NCBI GenBank assembly: GCA_017448975.1
Contig: JAFSKN010000036.1
Location: 44,140-108,139 of the forward strand
DNA: 64,000 nt
Direction: 5' to 3'
Origin: Clostridia bacterium
Lineage (GTDB): Bacteria > Bacillota > Clostridia > Christensenellales > Aristaeellaceae
Position numbers and translations under genes: made by a program. Positions 1-7,682 of this stretch are shown here, piece by piece. The first letter of the stretch is position 1. Each line of letters begins with the position of its first letter. Under the pieces are notes generated by a model. It was not told the origin of the DNA. It worked only from the letters and a program-made list of their open reading frames with translations, and did no database searches.

Positions 1-990
1 GACCTGGAAGAAAACCTTTCCCAGATTCAAAAGGAACTGATGGACGGTACCTACAAGGTGGGGCCGTACCGGGAATTTTATGTGCGCTACCCAAAACCGC
101 GTCTGGTGATGGCGCTGGGCTTTCGGGACAGGGTGGTGCAATGGGCGATCTACCGGCAGATTGACCCCTATGTGGATAAGCGCTTCATTACGCACAGCTA
201 CGGTTGCCGGAAGGAAAAAGGAACGCTGGCGGCTGCACAGCAGTTGATGGAATGGCTGCGCATCATCAGCCGGAAACCAGACGCGAAGGATTACTGGATC
301 ATCAAGGGCGACATCAGCAAGTATTTCTATCGCGTGGATCATGAAATCGTGATGGACTGTTACCGGGAAATCTGCGACGAAGACTGGTTCCTGTGGCTGA
401 TGGACACCATCATCAACAACCCGGACGTGCCGTTCGGCTTGCCGGAGGGAATGGGGATAGATGATTGCCCGAGGGATAAACGCTTGTACAGTGTGGGGCA
501 ACCCATAGGCAACCTTACAAGCCAGGAAACCGCGAACATTTATCTTGACCGATTCGACCAATGGTGCAAGCATACGCTCCGCCTGAACAAATACGCCCGG
601 TACATGGATGATTTTCAGGCGATTGTGAAAGGCAGGGAGAACGCGGAGAGGATCATGCGGGAAATGACGAATTTCCTGCGGGACAAACTCAAGCTGAACA
701 TGAGCGCGAAAGCGCGTATTGTGCGGGCAGACAGGCCGGTTGAGTTTGTGGGCTTCATCGTATCTCCCCACGGGCTGCGGCTGCGGAAGAAGACTGTATA
801 CCATGTGAAGCGGAGCCTGAAACACCTGAAAAACCTGTACGCGGATTGGATCATCAGCTTTGACCGGGTAAAGGAATCCATTATCTGCTATTACGGGATG
901 TGTAAGCGCTGTAATGCCCGCTATCTGGAAACATGGATTGAAGAAAACATCATCTTGCAGCGAAAGGAAAAGCCGGATGAAGACGATTGA
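1..990 (+). CDS. Reverse transcriptase, DGR type (5' end outside window)
   Basis: RNA-directed DNA polymerase cut by the window start: the frame is open from base 1 and no start codon is visible. Seen in order: the first catalytic Asp in IIKGDISKYF (about visible residues 97-107), IGNLTSQETANIYL (about 170-183), the catalytic YMDD in ARYMDDF (about 200), then EFVGFIVS and a basic thumb ending near IEENI. The IGNLTSQ form, instead of the QGxxxSP form of retrons and group II introns, is the known hallmark of diversity-generating retroelement (DGR) enzymes, which copy a template repeat with adenine errors into a variable repeat of a target gene, often a phage tail protein. No maturase or HNH domain follows. 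The next gene overlaps it by 14 bases and leads into the lysis genes, so the target gene and template repeat would lie left of the window. Reverse transcriptase is certain; the DGR assignment is strong but untested without the repeats. Confidence 0.88.
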   Translation, partial: DLEENLSQIQKELMDGTYKVGPYREFYVRYPKPRLVMALGFRDRVVQWAIYRQIDPYVDKRFITHSYGCRKEKGTLAAAQQLMEWLRIISRKPDAKDYWIIKGDISKYFYRVDHEIVMDCYREICDEDWFLWLMDTIINNPDVPFGLPEGMGIDDCPRDKRLYSVGQPIGNLTSQETANIYLDRFDQWCKHTLRLNKYARYMDDFQAIVKGRENAERIMREMTNFLRDKLKLNMSAKARIVRADRPVEFVGFIVSPHGLRLRKKTVYHVKRSLKHLKNLYADWIISFDRVKESIICYYGMCKRCNARYLETWIEENIILQRKEKPDEDD

Positions 991-1144
991 AGCGCTGTGC
1001 GGCCTGCTGGAAGAAGCCATCGGCATTATCCGGCAGCAGGCGGAATTACTGGAAATGCACGGGATTGCGACCCGTGACGGGAACATGGAAAAAGCACGGG
1101 AGGATTTGCTTTCCCGCGCTGAACGGGAGGGGTGGACGGCATGA
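977..1144 (+). CDS. Small helical phage protein, unknown function
   Basis: A 55-residue frame starting at ATG 977 inside the last codons of the reverse transcriptase and ending in an ATGA overlap with the endolysin start, so the three are translationally coupled. It is acidic and predicted helical (GLLEEAIGIIRQQAELLEMHGI). No family is recognised. Its position between reverse transcriptase and endolysin makes a late or lysis-module protein likely, but that is inference from context only. Confidence 0.6.
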   Translation: MKTIEALCGLLEEAIGIIRQQAELLEMHGIATRDGNMEKAREDLLSRAEREGWTA

Positions 1145-2136
1145 ACAGGCTGACCATCTACCGGCGTTATTTTTATAACGCCAGTTGCTATCAATCCGCG
1201 ACCCCCATCAAGCCGAGCGGCGTACAGGTACACAGCACGGGGGCCAATAACCCCTGGCTGAAACGGTACGTTCAGCCGGACGACGGGCGATTAGGCACGA
1301 ACACCAACGGAAACCACAACAACCGGGCCGGGAACGTATGCGCCCATGCCTACATCGGCAAACAGGCGGACGGGACGGTGGCCGTGTACCAGACCTTGCC
1401 CTGGGAACAGCGGTGTTGGCTGTCCGGCAGCGGGCCGAAGGGAAACGCCAATAAGCTGGGGTATATCGGCTTCGAGATTTGCGAGGACGCGAAAACCGAT
1501 TACAACTATTTCATTGACGCTATGATCGCCGCTTCCAAGCTGACCGCCTACCTGTGCCAAACTTACGGCATTGACCCGGAAACGGGCGTAAAGGATCACA
1601 AAGAACTGCACGACATGGGCCTTGCGTCCAACCACGGCGACATCGGCCATTGGACAAAGCTGCACGGGGAATCCATGGACACCTTCCGGGGTATGGTCAT
1701 GGGCTGGATGGTTGGCGGCCTGGAAGTGGAATACATCGACTGCGACGGGGAGGCGACGGAATTGTACCAGGCGAAAGCAACCTGCGACGGAACCTATCTC
1801 AATCTGCGGGCTGGGAAAGGCACGTCCTACGCATCCCTGGCCCGGATCACAAAGGGCGATACCGTGGGCGTGGTGAATGATTCGGACACGGAATGGTGGT
1901 ACGTGCAATACCAGGGCTTGACCGGCTATGCCATGCGCAAATACCTGACCCCGATTGAACAGCCCAAGGAAGCCCCGGAGGAAAGGACGGACGAGCCGGA
2001 AGAACCGGACGCGCCCCAGGAACAGCCGGAGAAAACGGAGGACACCGTGCCGGTAAGCATCCTGAAACTGAAAGAAATCGAAGCGTGCCTTGCGGACGCA
2101 TTGAGCGTAGTGCGGGCGGCGCTGGGAAGGACATGA
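1141..2136 (+). CDS. Endolysin: N-acetylmuramoyl-L-alanine amidase with SH3 domain
   Basis: A 331-residue peptidoglycan hydrolase that would cut the amide bond between N-acetylmuramic acid and the stem peptide. The N-terminal 190 residues match amidase_2/PGRP folds: VQVHSTGANNP carries the first metal-type His (about residue 31), CAHAYIG a second region, and HKELHDMG with GDIGHW the C-terminal metal/catalytic site. Residues about 205-265 form a bacterial SH3 domain (TYLNLRAGKGTSY, WWYVQYQGLTGYAM), a usual wall-binding module. A Pro/Glu-rich linker and a short helix follow. ATG 1141 is chosen because GGGAGGGG lies just upstream and it overlaps the preceding stop. No signal peptide is present, as expected for a holin-dependent lysin; the holin candidate lies about 1.2 kb downstream. 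Confidence 0.9.
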   Translation: MNRLTIYRRYFYNASCYQSATPIKPSGVQVHSTGANNPWLKRYVQPDDGRLGTNTNGNHNNRAGNVCAHAYIGKQADGTVAVYQTLPWEQRCWLSGSGPKGNANKLGYIGFEICEDAKTDYNYFIDAMIAASKLTAYLCQTYGIDPETGVKDHKELHDMGLASNHGDIGHWTKLHGESMDTFRGMVMGWMVGGLEVEYIDCDGEATELYQAKATCDGTYLNLRAGKGTSYASLARITKGDTVGVVNDSDTEWWYVQYQGLTGYAMRKYLTPIEQPKEAPEERTDEPEEPDAPQEQPEKTEDTVPVSILKLKEIEACLADALSVVRAALGRT

Positions 2137-2140
2137 CCTG

Positions 2141-2581
2141 ATGGAGAAAGTGAAACAGGCAGGATGGCGGGCCGCGCTGCTGGCCGCTCTCCTGCTACTG
2201 ATTTACATTGTGACCCTGCCTGTTCCTGCGGACACGGAGGACTGGACGGAAGACGAGTGGCCGGAAGGGCGCTATACGCTGATTACCCTGCCGGAGATCG
2301 AGGAAAGCGAGTGGCCCGCCGAACTGTTTGTAGCCCACATCATGCGGGTGGAACTGGATTGGGAGGCGGTGACAGAAGACAATTTCCTGCGGGTGTATCT
2401 CAATCTTCCGTATTCGGGCAATCAGGTGTACGACGTGCTGCTGACGGACGGGCAGATATGGGTACACGCGAACATCGTACAGCTTGGGTACTGCACCCTG
2501 CGCCTGACCTTCGACGCTGAATTGCTGCGACAGATGGAAGAAGGTACATGGAAGTATCTGGCCGTCGTCGCTATCATATAG
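2141..2581 (+). CDS. Membrane-anchored phage protein, unknown
   Basis: 146 residues starting four bases after the endolysin. One N-terminal hydrophobic segment (about residues 11-29, AALLAALLLLIYIVTLPVP) is followed by an acidic, Trp-rich external-looking domain (TEDWTEDEWPEGRY). No family is recognised. The single anchor and its place between endolysin and holin could suit a spanin-like or lysis-regulating role, but Gram-positive phages do not normally need spanins, so no function is assigned. Confidence 0.6.
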   Translation: MEKVKQAGWRAALLAALLLLIYIVTLPVPADTEDWTEDEWPEGRYTLITLPEIEESEWPAELFVAHIMRVELDWEAVTEDNFLRVYLNLPYSGNQVYDVLLTDGQIWVHANIVQLGYCTLRLTFDAELLRQMEEGTWKYLAVVAII

Positions 2582-2597
2582 GGAGGGGGAGAACAAC

Positions 2598-3023
2598 ATG
2601 CAGCCGATTGAAGGTATCACGCCGCAATCTTTGTGGACGTTCCTGGGCGTACTCGTTGGCCTGGGGGCGTTGATCGTGTTGGCAGATAAGGTCATGGACG
2701 TATGGCGCAAGCATAAGGCGAGGAAGAAAATCGAAAGCGGCCCGGAGAGCCAGCTTGCAGAGGAAATCAGCAAGAAGGTACTGGAAAAATTGGAACCGAG
2801 ATTCCAGGAAATAGACCGCAAGCTGAACAATGATAAGGTGCGCCTGGACGATCAAGCGCAAAAGCTTACGAGGCTGGGAGCCAGGAACGACACATTGGAG
2901 GCTGGACAGAAAGCCATGTGCCGGGGCGTGCTGGCCCTGCTCTCCCACGAAATCAACGGCAACAGCACGGACAAGCTGCGGGACGCGCAGACCGACATCA
3001 ACAACTTCCTGATCGAAAAATAA
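2598..3023 (+). CDS. Single-TM coiled-coil phage protein
   Basis: 141 residues behind a strong GGGAGGGGGAG ribosome site. Residues about 12-32 (LWTFLGVLVGLGALIVLADKV) form one membrane segment, followed by a basic patch (RKHKARKK) and a long charged helix/coiled coil (about residues 45-105). This architecture recurs in small proteins near phage lysis genes in Clostridia. It could be a holin partner or minor tail protein; no family is recognised with certainty. Confidence 0.6.
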   Translation: MQPIEGITPQSLWTFLGVLVGLGALIVLADKVMDVWRKHKARKKIESGPESQLAEEISKKVLEKLEPRFQEIDRKLNNDKVRLDDQAQKLTRLGARNDTLEAGQKAMCRGVLALLSHEINGNSTDKLRDAQTDINNFLIEK

Positions 3024-3034
3024 GGGAGGCCGCT

Positions 3035-3250
3035 ATGGCAGAGGAACATTGCGCGATCTGCTGGGCCGTGATCCCGGAAGGGCGCTGGGTATGCCCTGAT
3101 TGCGAACGCCGCGTATTGCGGAGCCAGCCCACAGACAAAGGCGAACAAGGCGCGAAAAAGCGCGGGCTGTTCGCAAGAATCAAGATGCGTTTCAAAGGTA
3201 GGAGCAAACTCCCTGCGGGTTTGCGACGCGGAAGGAACAACGAAACGTGA
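3035..3250 (+). CDS. Small zinc-ribbon protein
   Basis: 71 residues starting at ATG 3035 after GGGAGG. Two CxxC knuckles (CAICW near residue 6 and CPDCE near residue 22) suggest a single zinc ribbon, followed by a very basic tail (KKRGLFARIKMRFKGRSK) that could contact nucleic acid or membrane phosphate. It sits between the coiled-coil membrane protein and the holin. Function unknown. Confidence 0.55.
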   Translation: MAEEHCAICWAVIPEGRWVCPDCERRVLRSQPTDKGEQGAKKRGLFARIKMRFKGRSKLPAGLRRGRNNET

Positions 3251-3309
3251 GCGTTGAGAGCCTGCCTCCCCGAAAGAGGCAGGCGGTGAAACTCGAAAGG
3301 AGAAGAACC

Positions 3310-3792
3310 ATGAAGATTGATCTGACCCCCATCATTCAGGCCGTGATCGCGCTGCTGGCGGCGTTGATTACCTGGAAGGTGATCCCCTGGATCAACGCCC
3401 GCACCACCAAGGAACAGAAAGCCAATATGCGGGCCATGCTCCGCGTGCTGGTGTGCGCTGCGGAACAGCTTTACGGGGCCAACAAAGGCGCGGAAAAGCT
3501 GGACTACGTTGTGGCGCGGCTGGAAGAAATGGGCTACAAGGTGGACAGAAGCGAGATCGAGGCCGCTGTATATCAGGCTTTCAACAGCCTGCCCCTGCTC
3601 GGAGCTGCGTATGACGTATACGATACCAATATTGAAAACTGGACGCTGGAACAGTTGAAATCCTTCTGCGAATTGAATGATATTCCGGCTGACGGGTGCG
3701 TGACGCGGGAGGACTACATGAACGCCATCGAACGCGGCGGACGCACGAGCGACCAACCGCCTGATGAAGCAGCGGAGAGCCGCGAGGAATAA
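3310..3792 (+). CDS. Phage holin, LLH family
   Basis: 160 residues, start ATG 3310 chosen because of GAAAGGAGAAG directly upstream. Residues about 8-28 (IIQAVIALLAALITWKVIPWI) form one membrane segment. The following part (KANMRAMLRVLVCAAEQLYGANKGAEKLDYV...LEEMGYKVD) is typical of the LLH phage holin family (Phage_holin_6_1). Holins permeabilise the membrane to let the endolysin reach the wall. A C-terminal extension of about 60 acidic residues (WTLEQLKSFCELNDIPADG) resembles a small helix-extension-helix fold and goes beyond the usual family length. An intrinsic terminator follows, so this is the end of the lysis transcript. Confidence 0.75.
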   Translation: MKIDLTPIIQAVIALLAALITWKVIPWINARTTKEQKANMRAMLRVLVCAAEQLYGANKGAEKLDYVVARLEEMGYKVDRSEIEAAVYQAFNSLPLLGAAYDVYDTNIENWTLEQLKSFCELNDIPADGCVTREDYMNAIERGGRTSDQPPDEAAESREE

Positions 3793-3851
3793 ATGCGCGC
3801 GCGAGAAAAATGCGCGGACGTTTTCGTATTTACTTTCTTTGACTATTGCAC

Positions 3852-3886
3852 AGGATGGGCGCGGAAACGCGCCTGTCCCTTTTTTT
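3852..3886 (+). terminator. Rho-independent terminator after lysis genes
   Basis: A GC-rich hairpin with GGCGCG-GAAA-CGCGCC at its core is followed, after a short TGTCCC, by a run of seven T. It lies between the holin stop and the recombinase start. Confidence 0.7.
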
Positions 3887-3923
3887 CGGCGCGTAACCTA
3901 TACGTTTTGGGGAGGTTTGCAAT

Positions 3924-4628
3924 GTGAAGTACACACGAAGCAACAGCGGGGGGCTGGCCGCCAGCATCCAGCAGGAACAGGCGGAGCAGCAGAAGGAGGA
4001 AAGCCGGAAGCGGCGGGCCGCCAGGTCAACGGGGGCGCACACATCCATGCCCATTGAGGATATGCGCATGGTGGATAAGTGGCTGACCATTGCCAGGGAA
4101 CACGACGAACACAGGAATCGGGGCGGGATCAGTTGGTATCTTCTCCTGCTGCTGGGTTTCAATACGGCACTGCGGATCGGTGATATATGCCAGCTAAGGG
4201 TTCGGGACGTGCGGGATCAGGAGCGGGTGCGCGTGATCGCGGACAAGACGGATAAGCTGACCAATATTCCTTTGCAGGAAACGGCGCGGAAAGCCATCGG
4301 CGGGCTGCTCCGGGGCCTGGACGCGGAAGATTATGTGCTGACCAGCCGCCAGAAAGGGCGCAAGGACGGGCGCGTGAAGCCTGTTTCCCGGCAACGATGT
4401 TATGCTATCGTGCAGGAAATCGCAAAGCGGGCAGGCTTCACCGAACAGGTGGGATGCCATACCATGCGCAAGACCTTCGCCCTGAACTTCTACCGGGCCA
4501 GCGGCGGCGATCTGGCAAAGCTCCAAAAGGTACTGAACCATTCCAGCCAGGAAGCGACGCTGCATTACCTGGGGCTGGATCAGAAAGCGATAGACAACGT
4601 GGTACACAATATGCACAGCATGGTATAG
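3924..4628 (+). CDS. Small tyrosine recombinase
   Basis: 234 residues with a GTG start at 3924; the ATG two bases earlier is followed at once by TGA, and GGAGG lies at a normal distance from the GTG. The protein is almost only the catalytic domain: the first Arg in NTALRIGDICQLR, Lys near DKTDKLTNIPL, HTMRKTF (His-x-x-Arg), LNHSS for the third His and the nucleophile Tyr in THHYLGL-like context (LHYLGLDQKA). A short charged N-terminal region replaces the full core-binding domain of classical phage integrases. It may be the element's integrase or a dimer-resolving recombinase. It lies 11 kb from the tRNA genes, so it is not next to an obvious attachment site. Confidence 0.85.
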   Translation: MKYTRSNSGGLAASIQQEQAEQQKEESRKRRAARSTGAHTSMPIEDMRMVDKWLTIAREHDEHRNRGGISWYLLLLLGFNTALRIGDICQLRVRDVRDQERVRVIADKTDKLTNIPLQETARKAIGGLLRGLDAEDYVLTSRQKGRKDGRVKPVSRQRCYAIVQEIAKRAGFTEQVGCHTMRKTFALNFYRASGGDLAKLQKVLNHSSQEATLHYLGLDQKAIDNVVHNMHSMV

Positions 4629-4650
4629 GCCATGACGGAGGATAACACAG

Positions 4651-5202
4651 ATGCTATACAAAACGATATACGCAGACCCGCCCTGGATGGAGTACGGCGG
4701 CGGGAAAATAAAGCGCGGCGCGGACAGGCATTACCCGCTGATGGACACGGAAGAAATCAAGGCCCTGCCGGTTCAAAATCTGGCAGACCCGGAAGGATGT
4801 CATCTGTATTTGTGGACGACAAACAACTTTCTCCCGGACGCGCTGGAGGTTGTGAAAGCCTGGGGCTTCGAGTATGTGACGATCATCACCTGGACGAAGG
4901 ACAGGAAGGGCCTGGGCCAGTATTACCGGGGATTGACCGAGCATTGTATCTTTGCCAGGACGAAAAAGATACTGCCCTATAAGCTGCTGGACGGAAAGCG
5001 ACAGCAGGGCGTGACGGGTTTCTATGCGCCCAAGGGAGAACACAGCCAGAAACCGGAGGAAATGCGGGAAATGATCGAGAGAGTGAGCTACGGCCCGCGC
5101 ATTGAGCTATTCGCCCGCGAGCATCACCCCGGCTGGGCCGCCTGGGGAAACGAGATCACAGACGCCGTTCCCTTTGCGGGGGGGGGGGGGGGTAATGCTT
5201 GA
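4651..5202 (+). CDS. MT-A70 family adenine-N6 methyltransferase with poly-G 3' end
   Basis: 183 residues. DPPW near residue 9 (YADPPWMEYG) is the catalytic motif of MT-A70 family S-adenosylmethionine-dependent adenine methyltransferases; LYLWTTNNF and a C-terminal EHHPGWAAWGNE are also typical of prophage members. Phage copies probably methylate DNA and protect against host restriction. Oddity: the last codons contain 15 consecutive G (5178-5192), so the product ends in a Gly run. Length change of the tract would alter only the extreme C terminus: one more G gives an immediate TAA, one fewer gives a longer Phe/Glu tail. The catalytic core is not affected. Confidence 0.85.
   Translation: MLYKTIYADPPWMEYGGGKIKRGADRHYPLMDTEEIKALPVQNLADPEGCHLYLWTTNNFLPDALEVVKAWGFEYVTIITWTKDRKGLGQYYRGLTEHCIFARTKKILPYKLLDGKRQQGVTGFYAPKGEHSQKPEEMREMIERVSYGPRIELFAREHHPGWAAWGNEITDAVPFAGGGGGNA
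5178..5192 (+). repeat. Homopolymeric tract of 15 G
   Basis: Fifteen uninterrupted G inside the 3' end of the methyltransferase gene. Such tracts slip during replication and are hallmarks of phase-variable genes in other bacteria. It may also be an unstable assembly or sequencing call. Confidence 0.9.
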
Positions 5203-5357
5203 AGTCTTTTTCTTTGAGGCGGCTTAGTTTGACGTTATTTGCATTTGTCCGCTAACACCCAAATGACGCGCCATGATCACGTATATTAAGTGGAAGCAAT
5301 TTTTCAGGAATTACATTTACAATCTCTCCAAACGTAAAACTAAGGGAGGCAATACGC

Positions 5358-5678
5358 ATGAACGAACAATGCACCATCACCGTATCAGAGGATGATTTGA
5401 TGGTCTTGGCAAGCATGATATACAACGACGGGGAAACCATGGCGGATCTGAATATGCAAATGCTGGAAGATGGGATGGCGCAAAAGGAGGACGGGGAGGG
5501 ATTTGAAGCGCTGATGGAATATTATAGGCGGTACATCAACCTGTTTATGGACGAAGCGGCAAAGCACCAGAGCGCGGCACAGGCTAAAGTCACGCGGAAG
5601 TGGCGGGCAGACCGCAACGCGGCCCTGGATTTCTATATCGCGCAGTACAAGCGGGAGGTAAAAAAGCGGGGCCGGTAA
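5358..5678 (+). CDS. Phage protein of unknown function
   Basis: 106 residues behind a good AAGGGAGG site. The protein is acidic in its first half (TVSEDDLMVLASMIYNDGETM) and basic at its end (KVTRKWRADRNAALDFYIAQYKREVKKRGR). It is the last gene of the + strand phage arm. No family recognised. The 155 bases before it contain no other clear gene. Confidence 0.6.
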   Translation: MNEQCTITVSEDDLMVLASMIYNDGETMADLNMQMLEDGMAQKEDGEGFEALMEYYRRYINLFMDEAAKHQSAAQAKVTRKWRADRNAALDFYIAQYKREVKKRGR

Positions 5679-5689
5679 GCGGCGGCATG

Positions 5690-5729
5690 AAAAAGGGGCA
5701 ACTACTCGAAAATCTCGAATAGTTGCCCC
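5690..5729 (-). terminator. Intrinsic terminator at the meeting point of both phage arms
   Basis: A near-perfect hairpin with arms GGGGCAACTA / TAGTTGCCCC. Read on the - strand it is followed by TTTTT, so it terminates the long - strand operon; on the + strand it can still stop the late transcript weakly. A second small hairpin (CGGGATGATCCCG) lies just to its right. Confidence 0.75.
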
Positions 5730-5756
5730 TGCGGGATGATCCCGTGGCGTTATGCC

Positions 5757-6188
5757 CTATGCACGCTGGCGAAAAACAACGAGGTATCTTTCTTCCTTTG
5801 CGTCCCATGATATGCTGACGATGCTTTCCGCATTTTCCAGTGCGGCCCATTTCTCTTGAAGATCATCATACACGCCGGGAAAATCATGGCCGCCGCTCAG
5901 ATAACGCCCTATCTCGTCGATGTTTTGACACCAGTTTCGGCGGATCGTCATGCCCCTTTTGTATATAGAGCTATTTTCCTGCTCCTGCTCCGGGCTTTCT
6001 TCATGCGCGTCTGTTTCGCTCCTGCTGACATAGATTACCTGATCCCCGTTTTCGAGCCAGCATACAATCGCGTTTGGTATTTGATCGTTTTCGTTCATTC
6101 CCTCAATGAACATACCAGAAGCGGGGCGATAATCGCAGATGCCTGAAATTGATTGCTTGGCAATGCGATAGATTTCTCCGTATGTCAT
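5757..6188 (-). CDS. Phage accessory protein, unknown
   Basis: 143 residues, last gene of the - strand phage operon. Start ATG 6188 follows GAAAGGAGACGACGCA. The sequence reads like a small soluble protein (TYGEIYRIAKQSISGICDYR, RRNWCQNIDEIGRYLSG). No known family. It has no member of the repeated SD-hairpin in front of it. Confidence 0.6.
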   Translation of the reverse strand: MTYGEIYRIAKQSISGICDYRPASGMFIEGMNENDQIPNAIVCWLENGDQVIYVSRSETDAHEESPEQEQENSSIYKRGMTIRRNWCQNIDEIGRYLSGGHDFPGVYDDLQEKWAALENAESIVSISWDAKEERYLVVFRQRA

Positions 6189-6242
6189 TGCGTCGTCTCC
6201 TTTCTCTTTATGACGTTATTATACCAAACGGGGCATTGCACG

Positions 6243-6866
6243 TCAATCACTGGCAATCAGGCCTGCGAATTTATCAGGCTCCATGGTGACAGGTTCATCA
6301 CGCACGAAGGAAAGGGAGTCCTGACACAAGGACAGGCTGCCGTCAATCATCTGCACCATGTACGGGAAGGAACGGAGGAACAGCTTGCCGAAGCACTTCA
6401 CCTTGTCCGGCTGCCAATTCCAGATCGTTTCATTCAGGTCGGCCTTTTCATCCACCAGATACACAGAGTAACCGGCAGAGCGGGACGCCATCGCGTCATG
6501 ATTGAGCATGATCCAAAGGATCACGTTCTCCTTGCTTTCCTCCATGATGGAGCGCGTTTCCCCCAGGGGATTCTTTGACGTACACCAAGTAATGCGATAC
6601 ATATTATCATCCTCCTTTTTGTGCGATACCATTTTTGTAAAATCCTGCGCGGTAATTGGGGCAATGCTTTTCAGTGGGTAACGCTTGAAACACTTATGGT
6701 AACTGTCTTTGTAGGCGATCATGTCATGCGCTATCAGCGTGCGATTGAATAAAGTAAAATCCTTTTGAGTGCGAATCAGGACGATGCACAGCAATTTCGC
6801 CAATTCTGGTACGCGCTTCTCCGGCGTATTCTCCACGACGTACCACGTAGTATTATCCATGCTCAT
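6243..6866 (-). CDS. Phage protein, possibly two fused frames with an internal start
   Basis: 207 residues from ATG 6866, which has AAAGGAGACGC upstream and overlaps the previous gene by 14 bases. Inside the same frame a textbook ribosome site (AAAAAGGAGGATGATAAT) precedes another ATG at 6602 (MYRITWCTSKN...), which would give a 119-residue product. The parts look like separate small proteins: both begin with a similar short pattern (NTTWYVVENTP and YRITWCTSKNP). Either a stop codon was lost and two neighbouring genes fused, or a short isoform is made by internal initiation. No family recognised. Confidence 0.6.
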   Translation of the reverse strand: MSMDNTTWYVVENTPEKRVPELAKLLCIVLIRTQKDFTLFNRTLIAHDMIAYKDSYHKCFKRYPLKSIAPITAQDFTKMVSHKKEDDNMYRITWCTSKNPLGETRSIMEESKENVILWIMLNHDAMASRSAGYSVYLVDEKADLNETIWNWQPDKVKCFGKLFLRSFPYMVQMIDGSLSLCQDSLSFVRDEPVTMEPDKFAGLIASD

Positions 6867-7149
6867 AATGCGTCTCCTTTGCAGCGTAGCTGGAATCAAG
6901 CTCTTTATCAATCTCGTCCATCCTGCACGAAAGATTATGCGTTAGCCACGGATCAGAAGGGACGAAGCCAGAAGCAGAATCGCTCTCGACGATCTTATAG
7001 AATCCATCACTCACGGCACGGATGAATCCATAAGCCGCTTTGCTCTCGCGCCATGCGTCTATCAGGCGTACCTTGTGACGCTGCAACTGCTCAAGCGTCA
7101 TTCCATCAATAGGCATGCATAGCAAATCTCTCGCAGATTTGATGTTCAT
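6853..7149 (-). CDS. Phage protein, unknown
   Basis: 98 residues; its ATG at 7149 overlaps the stop of the 44-residue gene by four bases (ATGA), and its own end overlaps the next start by 14 bases, so three genes are translationally coupled. Helical and charged (GMTLEQLQRHKVRLIDAWRE). No family recognised. Confidence 0.6.
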   Translation of the reverse strand: MNIKSARDLLCMPIDGMTLEQLQRHKVRLIDAWRESKAAYGFIRAVSDGFYKIVESDSASGFVPSDPWLTHNLSCRMDEIDKELDSSYAAKETHYEHG

Positions 7150-7280
7150 ATCCGAATCTCACGCCCTTCCTTGACGACGATGTACTTATTATCACCGATC
7201 CAAACCACGGACGAAACGGGAACGCCGTACTCCTTTGCCAATGATTCCCGGTCTTTGCTTGCTTTTTCAATCGGGTGCAT
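7146..7280 (-). CDS. Tiny phage protein (44 aa)
   Basis: A 44-codon frame, start ATG 7280 with AAGGAGGAACC directly upstream and an SD-adjacent hairpin copy before that. It starts MHPIEKASKDRESLAKEYGV and ends VVKEGREIRI, followed by TGA overlapping the next ATG. The ribosome site, the hairpin and the four-base coupling make it a real gene in spite of its size. Function unknown. Confidence 0.65.
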   Translation of the reverse strand: MHPIEKASKDRESLAKEYGVPVSSVVWIGDNKYIVVKEGREIRI

Positions 7281-7291
7281 GGTTCCTCCTT

Positions 7292-7318
7292 GCCCGCGCA
7301 TGATGCCCACGGGCGGGC
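7292..7318 (-). repeat. SD-adjacent hairpin, copy 1
   Basis: GCCCGC/GCGGGC arms (on the - strand) around a 15-base loop, ending one base before the AAGGAGG of the 44-aa gene. The loop reads ATCATGC where other copies have ATGGTAC. Confidence 0.85.
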
Positions 7319-7326
7319 GTGATGCC

Positions 7327-7632
7327 TTAGAATTTAATGGCTACAAGGGACATAAGCATATGCGCTGCCGTCAACAGGCTATCAGCGGTGACGTTCACCA
7401 CATAGAGCAAGGCGCGGGGGTCAACGTCGGCAGGGCAGGGCGTTTCCCACACGAAGAAATATTCTTCCCCGGTACGCAGAGAAAACCGCTTGCGCTCCCA
7501 CTCCGAAAAGGATGATATGCTCTCGTCGGTGGGGCGGTCATAGGTAATAGCGATGTCGCTGCGCCGTCCGTACAGGTGTATCATGTCCTCGATCCGCTGC
7601 GCAATATCCCGCATTTCATCATCACGTGCCAT
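7327..7632 (-). CDS. Phage protein, unknown
   Basis: 101 residues, start ATG 7632 with AAGGAGCCGAG upstream. Small, mixed alpha/beta-looking protein (DIAQRIEDMIHLYGRR, EEYFFVWETP). No family recognised. It belongs to the set of genes preceded by the repeated hairpin. Confidence 0.6.
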   Translation of the reverse strand: MARDDEMRDIAQRIEDMIHLYGRRSDIAITYDRPTDESISSFSEWERKRFSLRTGEEYFFVWETPCPADVDPRALLYVVNVTADSLLTAAHMLMSLVAIKF

Positions 7633-7647
7633 GCTCGGCTCCTTCCT

Positions 7648-7674
7648 GCCCGCGTATGATGCCCACGGGCGGGC
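7648..7674 (-). repeat. SD-adjacent hairpin, copy 2
   Basis: Same arms as copy 1, with loop variant ATCATAC. It ends three bases upstream of the AAGGAG of the gene at 7327-7632. Confidence 0.85.
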
Positions 7675-7682
7675 GTAATGAT

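Noticed and set aside
1-990. Group II intron or retron
   Set aside because: No maturase or HNH domain, no intron domain V-like hairpin after the gene, and the GxxxSQ motif fits DGR enzymes better.
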